Translations under genes and position numbers: made by a program
Origin: Parietaria judaica
Lineage: Eukaryota > Streptophyta > Magnoliopsida > Rosales > Urticaceae
NCBI GenBank assembly: GCA_954871525.1
Contig: OX940866.1
Span: 10,687,001 to 10,751,000, forward strand
Length of the DNA stretch: 64,000 bases
Reading direction: 5' to 3'
The notes under the pieces: model-generated
Seen by the model: the letters and a program-made list of their open reading frames with translations, nothing else
Told to the model about the DNA's origin: nothing
The model's database searches: none
Part shown: piece by piece, positions 45,990-57,638 of the stretch
How the letters are laid out: each line of letters starts with the position of its first letter
How positions within the stretch are numbered: position 1 is the first letter of the stretch

Positions 45990-46391
45990 TCACAACTCCT
46001 TAAAGGCGTGGCAATGACCGTCACGACATGCACCGACGCTGTCGATTAACCATTCACAGATTCTGCAGCTAGTCGTGTCCGTGTTTCCCTCACGAAAGAT
46101 GTAGAAAGAATATTTTTTTCTCTTCGAATTAGCGGACTCGAAATCGCATAAGAATTTGGTGTCCCTGAGGAAGCTGGTCTTGAAGCTGAACTGGTAGGGC
46201 TCTTGCGGCTTGAGGATGTGGAGCTTCAAGTCATCGTTCCTCGATGTGCAATGAACCTTGAGTAGCCGGTTATTTGACAAGTTGTTAATGATCCTTACCG
46301 TCTTCTTTTCCATCCAGGCTTCGGATAGCTCGCTAGCAAGGAGTAGCACCGCAAAAACGACAAACAAACGACCAACTTTCATCATTGCCAT
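45990..46391 (-). CDS. S-protein homologue (plant self-incompatibility S1 family), secreted
   Basis: This intronless 133-aa protein has a hydrophobic signal peptide (VGRLFVVFAVLLLASELSEA, cleavage near residue 25). The mature part carries the family pattern: VRIINNLSNN, VHCTSRNDDLKLHIL, YQFSFKTSFLRDTKFLCDF, and a C-terminal CRICEW...GACRDGHC. The cysteines at HC, LC and CxxC and near the end are the conserved ones. The usual FWC is LC here. Length is typical (120-150 aa). Family members are small secreted proteins; poppy S1 acts in self-incompatibility, and most homologues have no known role. A TATA box lies 45 bp upstream. It is surrounded by transposons and looks intact. Confidence 0.9.
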   Translation of the reverse strand: MAMMKVGRLFVVFAVLLLASELSEAWMEKKTVRIINNLSNNRLLKVHCTSRNDDLKLHILKPQEPYQFSFKTSFLRDTKFLCDFESANSKRKKYSFYIFREGNTDTTSCRICEWLIDSVGACRDGHCHAFKEL

Positions 46392-46435
46392 CGTCTTTTT
46401 TCTTCTTCTTGATGAGTTGTGTTGTGTTTTATCTT

Positions 46436-46442
46436 GTTTATA
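46436..46442 (-). promoter_or_regulatory. TATA box of the S-protein homologue
   Basis: TATAAAC on the minus strand, 45 bp before the ATG, would give a very short leader (about 15-20 nt). Confidence 0.5.
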
Positions 46443-46553
46443 TTGAGCTCAGGTCTGCTATTTTAGGGGAAATATATTTGGAACTTACAATTGGGTGGTT
46501 GGTATTTACCTGCTTTCTATTTTTTGATAATTAATTAGTATTGGTTATGGTTA

Positions 46554-47017
46554 TGATGCAGCGGAAATAACCGGTGACGCGTTCGTCGACAAACTCGAAA
46601 AAGTAACCAATACCGAAAATCTAAACGTCCACCACGTTTATCTTCCGGCGAGTCTCGATCGTGAGTCCACCACCCGCAATCTCGACCGAAATAGATCTTC
46701 GATTCAAGCACCGACTTGATCGAGAAGAACCATTTTTTTAAGTAAACTCTCAAAGTTTTCTCTCTTTTTTTTCTTTTTTCATACAAAATTATTCTTTTTA
46801 CCACGTACAAAACATGCTTTATTTATACTAATTAATTTAAATAAATACTAGCTTAATATTCTCCTGGACTTATTCAAACCCTAAAGTACGTAAGCCTATT
46901 CAGTATAAATATGAAACTACTATCCTAAATTATAGGAAATATTTAAAAATCAAACAAGAAATATTCAAATAAGAATATAACGTGCAAAACAAACTAGCAC
47001 GATCTCTTGTTGCATCA
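46554..47017 (-). repeat. 3' LTR of the small LTR element
   Basis: 464 bp. It differs from the right LTR by an 11-bp length change and numerous substitutions, so the insertion is not recent. Confidence 0.9.
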
Positions 47018-47935
47018 TTCTCCTGAGGTTGAGAAAATTCGTCCTCGAATTATGGCCGTCGCCGTCACCGTGCTCGTGCCGACGCCATAGCCTCCGTCGT
47101 GAGTAGACATCTTCGGGACTTCATTTTAACTGCCAGTGGACCATTCCTTGCACTGTCCCTTTGCGAACCTCTCGTGCCCTTGTTTATGTCGCACACTTCC
47201 TTGCATCGTCCCTTTGCGAACCTCTCGTGCCCTTGTTTATGTCGCACACTACTCGTTTGGCGTTGCTTGATTGTCGTTGCAACAATACAATTCTCTTCCT
47301 TGGTTGAACTCAATGTGTTCGTTGTAGCCTTGCATGCAGTCACTACTCTCTCACCAATGAACTTGCTCCATGCCACCGTTTCGATGCCCGTGCTTGGCAC
47401 CGAAAAATCTTGTCATACGCATTTTTTACGTACTCACTCTTATCATATGCGGGCTCATCATACTTCGGCTCGTCATATACTGGTCATCGTAGACCGCTTT
47501 GGTGTACTCGTCGTCGTAAACATATAAACATATGCGTTGTATACAGGCTCGCCATAGACCGCTTTCGTGTACTCCTCATCGTACAAGGGGGCATCATATG
47601 CGGGCTCGTCGTAGTGTACGGGCTCGTCATACACGGCTCTGCCGAACTCGGGCTCGCTGTACACAAGGTCGTTGCAGACCACCTCGCCACGATCCACTCT
47701 GCGTACATGGAGCTGTTACACTCCGACTCCTCATAGACGGGGTCATCATATACCACTTTGTCGGATTCTTCAAACATGATTTCATCGCACTTCCTCTACT
47801 GAACCACAACAGCCACGATCTGTTGGGCTAGCCGTTCCACGAGCGCTTCCAATCGTTCACTCAAAACATAGTCGGTCTTCCCCGAGCATTGTCGGAATCG
47901 GGACTCCCGTCGAAGCGACATGCTTCGAGATCGAA
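47018..47935 (-). pseudogene. Gag-like remnant with acidic Tyr-Asp-Glu-Pro repeats
   Basis: A minus-strand start near 47921 (MSLRRESRFRQCSGKTDYVL, then SERLEALVERLAQQIV, a possible coiled coil) is followed after a stop by VVYDDPVYEES. Repeats such as AVYDEPVHYDEP, AYDAPLYDEEY and AVYGEPVYNAY (47697-47530) come next. At 47150-47260 a 57-bp direct repeat encodes HKQGHERFAKGR-like and INKGTRGSQRDS-like text in different frames. This looks like the N-terminus of a Gypsy gag that has degenerated. No enzyme domain is present. Confidence 0.5.
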
Positions 47936-47951
47936 CGCGGCTCTGATACCA
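47936..47951 (-). other. Primer binding site of the small LTR element
   Basis: The minus strand reads TTTGGTATCAGAGCCG next to the 5' LTR, matching initiator tRNA-Met. Confidence 0.9.
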
Positions 47952-47954
47952 AAC

Positions 47955-48407
47955 TGATGCAGCGAAAATAATCAGTGACGCGTTCCTCGACGAACGTGAA
48001 AAAGTAACCAATACCGAAAATCTAAACGTCCACCACGTTTATCTTCCGGCGAGTCTTGATCGTGAGTCCACCACCCGCAATCTCGACCGAATAGATCTTC
48101 GATTCAAGCACCGACTTGATCGAGAAGAACCATTTTTTTGAGTAAAATCTCAAAGTTTTCTCTCTATTATTTTTTTCATTGAAAATTATTCTCTTTTCCA
48201 CGTACAAAACATGCTTTATTTATACTAACTAATTTAAATAAATACCAGCTTAATATTCTCCTGGACTAATTCAAACCCTAAAGTACGTAAACGTATAAAT
48301 ATGAAACTACTATCCTAAATTATAGGAAATATTTAAAAATCAAACAAGAAATATTCAAATAAGAATATAACGTGCAAAACAAACTAGCACGATGTCTTGC
48401 TGCATCA
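47955..48407 (-). repeat. 5' LTR of the small LTR element
   Basis: 453 bp, TGATGCAGCGAAAAT...GCTGCATCA, followed by the TSD ggtta. Confidence 0.9.
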
Positions 48408-48764
48408 GGTTATAATTCTCGTTAAATTTTGATTGTGAATTTTGGGTGGTTAATTATGGTCATTTATAGCCAAAATGGAATGTTGTTCGTCAAATATAAC
48501 ATATTTCTCTTAATGGGAATTCATCAATTAATAGTGCAAGTATACTTAAAAAAATTTTAACAAAGATTTCTTAGTTTTTATTTTTTATTTTTTATAATTA
48601 GTTATTTCGATAAGTATTGAACCTTACATATTTAAATACAAGGGATTATTAACTAAGATAATTGCTTTTATCAGCGTTTATTTTTTGGGAATGGACATCA
48701 TTCTCGCTCTTTTCATAAAAATAATGTTAACTAATTTGCTATGTCTTATGCATTAGAGTATAGA

Positions 48765-50330
48765 TGTAACGACCGGTCGTGACTTCTTATACTTATACTT
48801 TTCAGAATCTTTTGTTGTAGAAAAAAAAAAAGTTATCAAACATTTTTATATATATATATATTAAGAAATACCTTATAACATGTTTAAAACAAAACCTCGT
48901 AATTATCCATAAAACATAGCGAACAACTTAAAGCCAAATGACAAGATGTCGATATTACAATACTTAGGTTCATATTGAAAATCCTCCGCTGAGGTTTGAA
49001 AATAAGTTTCTTAAAATAAAATGCGAAAATGATAGTTTCCGCTCGATCTGCTCCTAACTCCCAACTGGTTTCTTACCTGAATCTACATCACAACTATAAA
49101 GAGCTAATGCCCAGTACGTACAAGCTAATAAAACTCACAATAAAATAAATAACTTAATTAGAAATCATATAACTATCTCATGTTGTAACATTTCGTACAA
49201 CATCAGATCAAAAGCACATAACATAACCTAGAATCTTATAACATATCGTAATATTTATATACATATTCATAACATAATTTTGGGCCCTGCGTACGTACCT
49301 TTGCGCGCAACCAACGGGAGATCGGGGGAGCTACCCAAACCGGATCATTCCCATGGTATCATAACATATCATAATGAGACCTTAGTCGTCTCTGGTACGA
49401 CGCTTTTAAAAACATTTCTTGTAAAATCATATATTTACGTATATATATTTTTATCATAAAAAATATACGTTTCATTTTCATATCATAACGTCATGCTTAA
49501 ATAAACAATCTCACATGCATACAATCACATCTAAGTAACAATCATACGAAACATATCAACCATACATAAACATTCTCACTTATAGATATAACACACAATA
49601 CTATTGTCATGATGTAGGTGAGTACTTGTACGTACCTTTATCCTTACGAAAATATTTCTTAACGCAAGTTGGTGCCTGCGGAGAATGAGTTTCCTTCACT
49701 CGTAAATGCCGGAAACGATCAAAGCTTTGATCTAAAACTGGCCTACGTCCTTTGGATCTTGCCGTCGCGTTTCGAATCCCGTCGGTGAAGTTTGCGGTTC
49801 TTGTCGCCGCACTCCGAGGACTCGTGGTTGCGCTCCGAAACTCGCCGATACAGTTCGTGGTTTTGCCGCCGCGCTCTGGGAACTTGCCGATGGAACTCAA
49901 AACTCGCAGGTGCATTTCGAGAACTTGCCGAAACGCTACGGAATCGTGCCGACGAAGTTTAGAACTTGCCGATGCGGTTCGGAAACTTGCTGCGGCAACC
50001 GTACGAGATCAGCTCTCGGAGATACATGAAAACGTAGGTATTTTGAGTGATGAAAAAAAAGATTACTTGAGGGCTCAAGCGTGAGTGAGGGAGCTCGAAA
50101 AGGTTTGAATGTGAGAGTCAAAGAGAGAAATGCCAATAAGTACACTTCAGAGAACACTTGAGAGAGAAAACATGTTGGGAGAGAGAAGTGACATCGTTTA
50201 AAACCACTTCATTTCAGCTAAGGTACGGTCCAAAAATATCACCATACTGCTAACCGTAGCTCAGAGTAGAGTGTGAGATCATGCCCTTAATTTATGTGAT
50301 CTTAATATGACCTTAATGTTTTGATTTGAT
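48765..50330 (+). repeat. TGTAACGACC-type LTR-like repeat, right copy
   Basis: It starts TGTAACGACCGGTCG and runs parallel to the reverse complement of 19639-17901 and 12154 to about 11400. Shared blocks include GCCCAGTACGTACAAGCT, GCGCGCAACCAACGGGAGATC, GGTGAGTACTTGTACGTACC and a GC-rich CGTCGGTGAAG section. The right end is uncertain (about 50265-50330). It has no coding capacity. Confidence 0.7.
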
Positions 50331-50341
50331 GGTATACGGAG

Positions 50342-50809
50342 GGGTTAATGACGGCAAAAATACCCAAAGTTTGGTCAAAGAACCCCTCGTGTACCCAAAG
50401 TTTAAAAGTGCTGGCAAAAATACCCAAAGTCGCATTTAGGGAGTTGATCACTCCATTCTCGTAACGCCGTTAACTTACCGGTTAGCTCTGGCCACGTGGA
50501 CAAATTTGTTTTGTTAAGTGTAATAATAGGGGTTCAATTAGTTGTATTAAATAGTGTTTATTAGGGGTTTAATTCGTTGTTTTGTCGTAAACGAGGCTGA
50601 TTTGGGCTCATCCATGTGGAAAAATTTTTTATGTCAGCAACCCACGTTTGTCCGCGTGGCCATAGTTAACGGGTAAGTTAACGTCGTTATGAGAATGGAC
50701 TGGTCAACTCCCCAAATGCGACTTTGGGTATTTTTACCACCAGTTTTAAACTTTGGGTACACGAGGGGTTCTTTGACCAAACTTTGGATATTTTTGCCGT
50801 CATTAACCC
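50342..50809. mobile_element. Mutator-like MITE with long inverted repeats, 468 bp
   Basis: The ends GGGTTAATGACGGCAAAAAT and its complement extend as inverted repeats over about 150 bp on each side. Flanking 10-bp repeats gtatacggag (50332-50341) and gtatactgag (50810-50819) differ at one base, fitting a Mutator-type 9-10-bp TSD. There is no coding sequence. Confidence 0.82.
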
Positions 50810-50948
50810 GTATACTGAGCGTATATGGCCGCGTCGATAGAAGCAACCCATCACTCTAGATATAGGCTTTGCATTATATATAAGGTTAAGTATAGGCTCA
50901 CGAGAAACAATACGTTTCTATGCATGCATGGAAATTTATTTGATAAGT

Positions 50949-50949
50949 C

Positions 50950-50986
<37 letters not shown>
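50949..50986. repeat. (TA)n microsatellite
   Basis: About 19 TA units. Confidence 0.9.
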
Positions 50987-50991
<5 letters not shown>

Positions 50992-51808
50992 GATAGAGCT
51001 TTGACCATGAGATAAATTACTAAGCTCATAATATTAAACACCAAGCACTCAGATTCAAGCATAAATCCCATCATAGATTTTGTATGCAATCAACATATAA
51101 TGAGGGACTTTGTCTTACCCATGAATGATGTGTCATTTAAAGACAAATAATGAGCATGTGTTTCAAAATATCTTCATCATTTCATGTCTTATAATTCATA
51201 AAATAAACAACACATAGATAATTATTAATTCTTGCTCTTAACATAATAGACATCACTTGGATATTACAATAGACATTATTTTATTACCTTTAAAATTAGC
51301 AATTTTCCAATTGTTAAGGAAACTATTTTAAAATTAAAATTGTTAACGATTCTCAGTTTAAAATATATCGATTGTGCATATCCATCTACTGTATACAGTT
51401 TGAATTTTTCTAGTTTATCCTCGATAATCGTCGATTATCCGTCTTGCCGGTATTCATCGGCAAATATTCCATGCCAATCGATTATCCGTAAAAACAGTGT
51501 AAAAATAACAAAAAAAATGGAATCTTTTCGAAAAATTTACAGTTTTCAACAATTTTCGACCAAAGTACCTTCAATTAAAAAAAAAAACTATTTTTGTATG
51601 ACATGATTTTATTTGAGTATTTACATATGTGAGAGTGAGACTATATTTTATTTAGTACATATGTAAACTTAGTAAATATATTCTTAAAACTATTTTAGTG
51701 ATTTTTCATCGATAATCCTCGATATGTGTCGATAATCCATGGATAATCCTCGATAATTGTCGGTAACGATAATCTACACTTTTATGAGTTTTGTTGAGAA
51801 TCGATATG
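50987..51808. other. AT-rich interior or flank of the long-LTR element
   Basis: No coding region is seen. CGATAATCCTCGATA-type words recur at 51420-51490 and 51705-51770, pairing as TCGATAAT/ATTATCGA. Its position next to a minus-strand primer site suggests it is the start of an internal region that lacks gag. Confidence 0.4.
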
Positions 51809-51822
51809 CTCTAATGCCAATT

Positions 51823-54387
51823 GTTGGATATCGGCGGTATCAGTTACCAATTCCGTGGTCGTATCTGCGGATCCAAACCCTAAAAGGATCTCCGCTGACC
51901 ATTAAGAAATTGTAATCGTTGATTTGTCAAACAGTTTGACCTTTAAACAATTTACTGGGTTAGAGTCCCATACCAATAACCCTGTCAAACCGTCTGTTTC
52001 AAAAACAACTTACAATTAATTGTCCCAAACTGTGATGAATTAATTATTTTAATTTATTAACTCATTATCTTGTTTTATTCCGAGCCTTGAGTATTAATAA
52101 ACAATATTATCATAATCAATAAATATCAAGAACGCGTACCTTGTCAATTCGAAGTCTCTGAATCCGTTCCAGAGGTTGTCTGCAATTTCTGTGAAGAAGA
52201 TTCACCCAGAAGCCTTCCGATGTATGCTCCGGGACTACGTCGCGGGGATGCGTGGGCTCCCACTGAATGATACTCGAATCCATAGAACCCGAAAAACCCT
52301 GAGAGGAGCTCTAAGAAAATCGCAAAAACTAAGAGAGAGAGAGAGATTTTGATTTCTATGAATTGTGAGGTGTATGCTTTTCAGGGTTACCGGGTCATCC
52401 TGTTTATAGTGAATGGCGCAACCACTTTAGAGAAAATCTCTCAACCAATTTTGAAAGATTTATTCCAACCAATTGGAGATATTCACTCAATGATTTGATT
52501 GAAATAAATAAATCAAATAAAGAATAAATCCAATTTAAATCTTTTTCAGAAAATACCCTAAAGATTTAATAAATCAAATCTTTATATTTTCAAGATTTAT
52601 TAATTTAAAATCACATATTTATAAGTATATAAAATCAATTTTAAATACCTCTCTCATTTAAATATTCCAGGTATAAATACCAATACTTAATTTCTCTAAT
52701 TTTCAATTTAAATAACAGTGTCTCTTTAGTCCTGGACCGAAACCCGCTATTATCATAAATCTCAAACCATTCGTCAGATTGACACGATTCAAAAAGATAA
52801 TTGTACCATAATTTAATTTCCTACAACTCTGGGGATGTCAAAGGATTAAATTCAATCATCTTTTTCCAGTTTCATTGGCTTACCAAACTTTGGTATTTCT
52901 ACCACTATTTAGGGTAGTTAGTGATTAGTGACAACAATCACGAATCAAGTCTGATCGAAATATCCTTTGTTCAAATGACACATTTGAACACAATTGCGAT
53001 GTCATACTTGTGGAGTTACAAAGGGGACTAATGGACGTATACACTCGAGCTACAGTAAAAGTGTAGACTTTTACCAACCTCGATTACATTCCAGTAAAGC
53101 TCTCGGCTGAACTCTCAAGTGTATACTGATATAATCTTCCTGAACACAGGTGTCCATTGATACTATCAAATTTCTGGTATACTAGGCTTTCGTGTTATTA
53201 TGATACTCATCAAAAAGGTGATTTTACCGTTCTGCTGCTTTTTTACGATACTATCTTAATCTATGATTATTACAAACTACTCACTCATGAAACGATGAAT
53301 CTGATGAGCTGATCATGAGTACTTGTTCGTTTCCCATAAATCATAATAAGAATATCATAAAGATATTGTCCATATCTGCTATCGTGCAACTTATCCCGGT
53401 CAACCGTCTAATCCCAAAATAAAAGTGTTAGGAGTATTAACGTGTACTCTGTAACGGTTAAATCAAAGATTATATAAGTTGAACCGTACAAGCCCACAAT
53501 GCTCAGGACATCAGCATATTCCTATCTGATCATCTAAGCGACCCTTGTGAGCTTAAGCTTGACTTAGTCCGGATGACGACCAGAACCCAGGACGGGCAGA
53601 AACACTTGCGAGGAGTCAGCCCGGGTACCGACCAGAACAGAAGACGGACAGCTGTTCAGCCCAGCTCGGGTGAACACGAGCAGAACATCCGGATGGAAGG
53701 CAAGCCCGGCCAGAGGCAGACGAGCAGGCCAGCTCGGGGACAGAGAAGCTGTCCGGGCAGGAAAAGGAAACTCTACCCAGAAAGGAAGACGCGTAACTTG
53801 AGGAGCAAGCAAATCAAGTCAAAGATTCGGCGAGATTATTTAGGGTAGTTTCCTGATTTTGTGCGATTTGGTTAGCTAGGGTTTCGCCTATGTGAGGCTA
53901 TAAATATACCTAGCATGTACACTTTGTATAGTGTTGAGTCCATTAGAATTTCGAGTTTATCTCCTTGTATAGCCTTCGATTATTAATCAAGAGAATTTCT
54001 TCTCCCAAAAGTTTGTGTCCTTTATTTTTTGGTTCGATTTCTTTTGGTGTTATTCGTGTTCTTTGCAGATCCGTGAATTGGGATCCAACAACCCTATCGT
54101 ACTATCATCAGTGTCGAACTTAATTGATGATTTCGGATATAAGTCTAGTCCGTTCAATGTGAAGTCACTTCACACCTGAAAAACTTAACAGTACATAGAC
54201 CGCACTATGATCTGGTAACAGATCACCACATTAATATGATTAAGTTCATCAATGGTCGTTCACGCCTTAGAAATTCCCATTTCTAATCTAGACCATGGAC
54301 CTTTTAAGCTCCTTAATCGTGATAGTAAAACCTCCTCACAATAGACTACTTGTGATGACTAAGCACGACAACAAAGTTAAAGATGTT
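51823..54387 (-). repeat. Long Copia-type LTR, minus orientation (about 2.0 kb without insert)
   Basis: At 51809-51820 the minus strand reads TGGCATTAGAGC, a one- or two-base variant of the tRNA-Met site, next to the LTR end ATATCCAACA. The LTR then extends rightwards to about 54387, interrupted by a 545-bp solo LTR and its TSD. 53028-54380 is the inverted counterpart of 54549-55339. About 160 bp at its 5' end are missing relative to the right-hand LTR. Confidence 0.7.
53546..54090 (+). mobile_element. Solo LTR of Copia family A
   Basis: 545 bp, TGTGAGCTTAAGC...GGATCCAACA, with TSD accct at 53541-53545 and 54091-54095. A TATA box (TATAAATA, 53899-53906) lies within. It matches the 3' LTR at 55340-55841 in reverse. 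A solo LTR arises when unequal recombination between two LTRs removes the interior. Confidence 0.93.
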
Positions 54388-55339
54388 GGACATATTTTAC
54401 ATATGCCCTCTATTTTGATGATAATCTCGCTTGTATAAGATTATGCTCGGTTTCCTAGGAATGAATAATACTTATTAATGTAATCTTATATAGTTATCTT
54501 TGTAATATAAGTAGAGAATAATTAATTAAATGTTTGATCCATAGTTTTTTAACTTTGTTGTCGTGTTTAGTCATCACAAGTAGTCTATTGTGAGGAGTTT
54601 TGACTATCACGAATAAGGAACTTAAAAGTTCCATGGTCAATATTAGAAATGGGAATTTTAAAGGCGTGAACAACCATTGATGAACTTAATTAATCACATT
54701 GTTGTGGTGATCTATTACCGGATCATAGTGCGATCCATGCACTGTTAAGTTTATTAAGTGTGAAGTGACTTCAAGACTTATATCCGAAATCATTACTTAA
54801 GTTTGTCACTGATGATAGTATGATAGGGTCGCTAAGATGATCAGATAGAAATAGGCTGATTTTCTGAGTATTGTAGACTTGTATAGTTTAACTTATATAA
54901 TCTTTGATTTAATCGTTACAAAGTACAATTTAGTACTCCTAACACTTTTATTTAGGGATTAGATGGTTGACTGGGATAAGTTGCACGATGGTAGATATGG
55001 ACAATATCTTTATGGTTTTCTTATTATGATTTGTGGGAAACAAACAAGTACTCATGATCAGCTCATCGGATTCATCATTCAATGAATGACTAGTTTGTAA
55101 TAATCATAGATTAAGATAGAATCGTCAAAAAGGCAGAATGGTAAAATCACTCTTTTGATGAGTATCATAATAACACGAAAGCCTACTATACCAGAAATCT
55201 GATTGTATCAATTGACACCTATGTTCAAGAAGATAATTAGTATACACTTGAGAGTTCAGCCGAGAGCTATAGTGGAATGTAATCGAGGTTGGTAAAAGTC
55301 TACACTTTTACCGTAGCTCGAGTGTATAGATCCATTAGT
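54388..55339 (+). repeat. Long Copia-type LTR, plus orientation, truncated
   Basis: It starts TGTTGGACATATTTTACAT, followed by ATGCCCTCTA, similar to Angela-like LTR starts. From 54549 it is the inverted copy of 54380-53028 at roughly 85 percent by eye. It stops at 55339 where the family A Copia begins. Confidence 0.7.
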
Positions 55340-55841
55340 TGTTGGTTCCCAATTCACGGATCTGCAAAGAACACGATCAACACCAAAAGAAATCGAACAG
55401 AATAATGAAGAACACGAACTTTTGGGAGAAAAAATTCTCTATTGATAATCGAAAGCAAAAATACAAAGAAAATTTCTAATGGACTCTACTCTATACAAGG
55501 CGTACAATGCTAGGTTTATATAGCCTCACATAGGCGAAACCCTAGCTAACCAAATCGCACAAAATCGGGAAACTACCCTAAATAATCTTATCAAATCTTT
55601 GACTTGATCTTTGCTTGCTTCTCAAGCTTCGCGGGTAGTTGCTGAGTTTCTCTTTCCTGCTCGGACAACTTATCTGTCCCCGAGATGGTCTGCTCGTCTG
55701 CCCTTGACCGGGCTTGCCTTCTTTCTGGACGTTCTGCTCGTGTTCTCCCGAGCTAGGCTGAACTCCTATCCGTCCTTGGTTCTGGTCGGTACCCGGGCTG
55801 ACTTCCTCAGTGTGATGGACTAAGTAAAGCTTAAGCTCACA
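55340..55841 (-). repeat. 3' LTR of Copia family A
   Basis: 502 bp with TGTTGGTTCCC...AAGCTCACA ends on the plus strand. The PPT GCTTACGGGGGAGTA abuts it on the minus strand (55842-55856). Confidence 0.9.
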
Positions 55842-57615
55842 TACTCCCCCGTAAGCTTGACTTGCTTCTACTTTCTTCAATTCGAGCAGCTTTCTTATCT
55901 CTGCGAACTTGACTGTCGCCAGAGCCTTGGTAAGTATGTCTGCCCGTTGCTCCCTTGTGTTGACAAACTCCACGATGATCTCTCGCTTCTCTACACACTC
56001 ACGAATGTAGTGAAATTTCGTATCAATGTGTTTGCTCCATCCATGAAACACTGGATTCTTCATCAACGCAATTGCAGACTTGTTGTCCACGTAGAGAGTA
56101 GCTGGTCTCTGCTCGGATCCGGTCACTTCACTTTGTAAAGCCGACTAGTACTTCTGCTCCGCTTCCTCTGTTGTACTGGATCTCGTAGTCTGTCGTGCCC
56201 TTCACGTATCACAAGATGTGCTTCACCGCCTGCTGGTGTGCACTTGTGGGTTTCTCCATGTATCGACTGACTATCCTGACTGCGTGTGCAATGTCTGGTC
56301 GGGTGTGAGTGAGGTATCTCAGACACCCGATCACGCGTCTGTACTCCGTGGAATCCACACTTCTCCTTTCAGCATCCTTCCCGAGCTGCAGCTTCGCCTC
56401 CATTGGGTGTTTGCTCGGGTTACAATCCGTCATATCGAATTGCTTGAGGATCTTTTTCGCGTAGGCCGACTGCTTTAGCGTAATACAGTCCTTCTTCTGG
56501 TCTACCTCGAGACTGAGATAGTACGAAAGTAATCCGAGGTCACTCATCTCGAATTCGGCCATCATCTGCTGCTTGAATCCATCTACGCCTCGTGCGCTGA
56601 ATCTAGTGACGATCAGGTCGTCCATATATACTCCCACGATCAGGATCTCCTGCCTGGTTCTCCTGGTATAGACTGCCTGCTCCCTCAGGAAATTTGTGAA
56701 TCCAAGATTCTTCAAGCTCTTGTCAAGACGGATGTTCCACGCTCTTGGTGCTTATTTTAACCCGTATAGGGCCTTGGATAGTTTGTACACTTTCTGCTCC
56801 TTGCCCGTGACGCCGAACCCCTCTGGTTTCTTAACGTACACTTCTTATTCGAGATCACCATTTAAGAATGCCGATTTGACATCCATGTGGTTGATCTCCC
56901 AACCTCGATGTGCTGCTAGGGCTAGGAGGAGTCTGATCGTGTCAAGTCTGGCCACCGGAGCAAAGACCTCCTCAAAGTCTAAGCCTTTCTTCTGCACGTA
57001 GCCTTTGGCTACCAGCCTTGCCTTGTGCTTAAAGACATTCCCCTCGGTGTCCTTCTTCAGTTTGTACACCCACTTCAGGCCGATGGGATTATGACCTTTA
57101 GGCGGGTCGGTGAGCTCTCATGTCCTGTACTTTTCAATGGACTCCATCTCATTTTTCATTGCTTCCTGCCACTCCTGCTCGGCTGCTGCCTCCTGGTAGC
57201 TGGCCGGCTCTTCTGCGCATAATAAAGAAAGTTCATCCAGGCTCATCTCCTCTTCTTCAGTCTGATCGTAGACGTCTGCTAGGGGTCGAAATCCCCTTGG
57301 ACCGTCTTTAATGGAGGAATCTCCCGAACTGGACAGGCTGGTCCTTCTCGGACTTGGTGTCCGTGGTGTATCCGGGTTGTTCTCTCCCGGGCTGGGTTCT
57401 CTCGTGCTCGGCAAAGCTGTTCCAGAGCTGGATGTTCCGGGCTGATCCCGCTCGGCAACCACCTCTTCATCCTTGACTGTGAACTCTACTGAGTTCTGCT
57501 CGGGTTCTCCATTCTCATCGCGCCAATCCCACTTCATCTCTTCTTTGAACACAACATATTTGCTCACTTGGAGTCTGCCGCGTCGTGGATCATAGAGTCT
57601 GTGTGCCTTGCTTCC
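55842..57615 (-). pseudogene. pol: Copia family A RT and RNase H remnants
   Basis: A linker with PSPGENNPDTPRTPSP (57567-57118) precedes the RT. RT pieces at 57069-56845 ([28 protein letters not shown]) and 56715-56209 (YMDDLIVT catalytic site, SYYLSLEVDQ) follow. RNase H text at 56126-55850 (YVDNKSAIALMKNPVFHG, DTKFHYIRE) ends at the PPT. TAA/TGA stops and frameshifts separate these pieces, so no enzyme can be made. Confidence 0.85.
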
Positions 57616-57638
57616 TTATTCAACACCACGGTACACCA

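Larger units (their letters stand above)
46554..48407 (-). mobile_element. Small non-autonomous LTR retrotransposon (1854 bp)
   Basis: LTRs at 46554-47017 (464 bp) and 47955-48407 (453 bp) have TGATGCAGC...TGCATCA ends. The TSD ggtta stands at 46549-46553 and 48408-48412. A perfect tRNA-Met primer site lies 4 bp from the right LTR, so the element reads right to left. CGAGGACGAATTTTCTC before the left LTR resembles the region ahead of the 3' LTR in plant Gypsy elements. The 937-bp interior has no pol, so it relies on other elements. Confidence 0.93.

Noticed and set aside
47099..47831. Plus-strand frames of 142, 108 and 99 aa in the small LTR element
   Set aside because: The element reads right to left by PBS and TSD; these are complements of the gag-like repeats.
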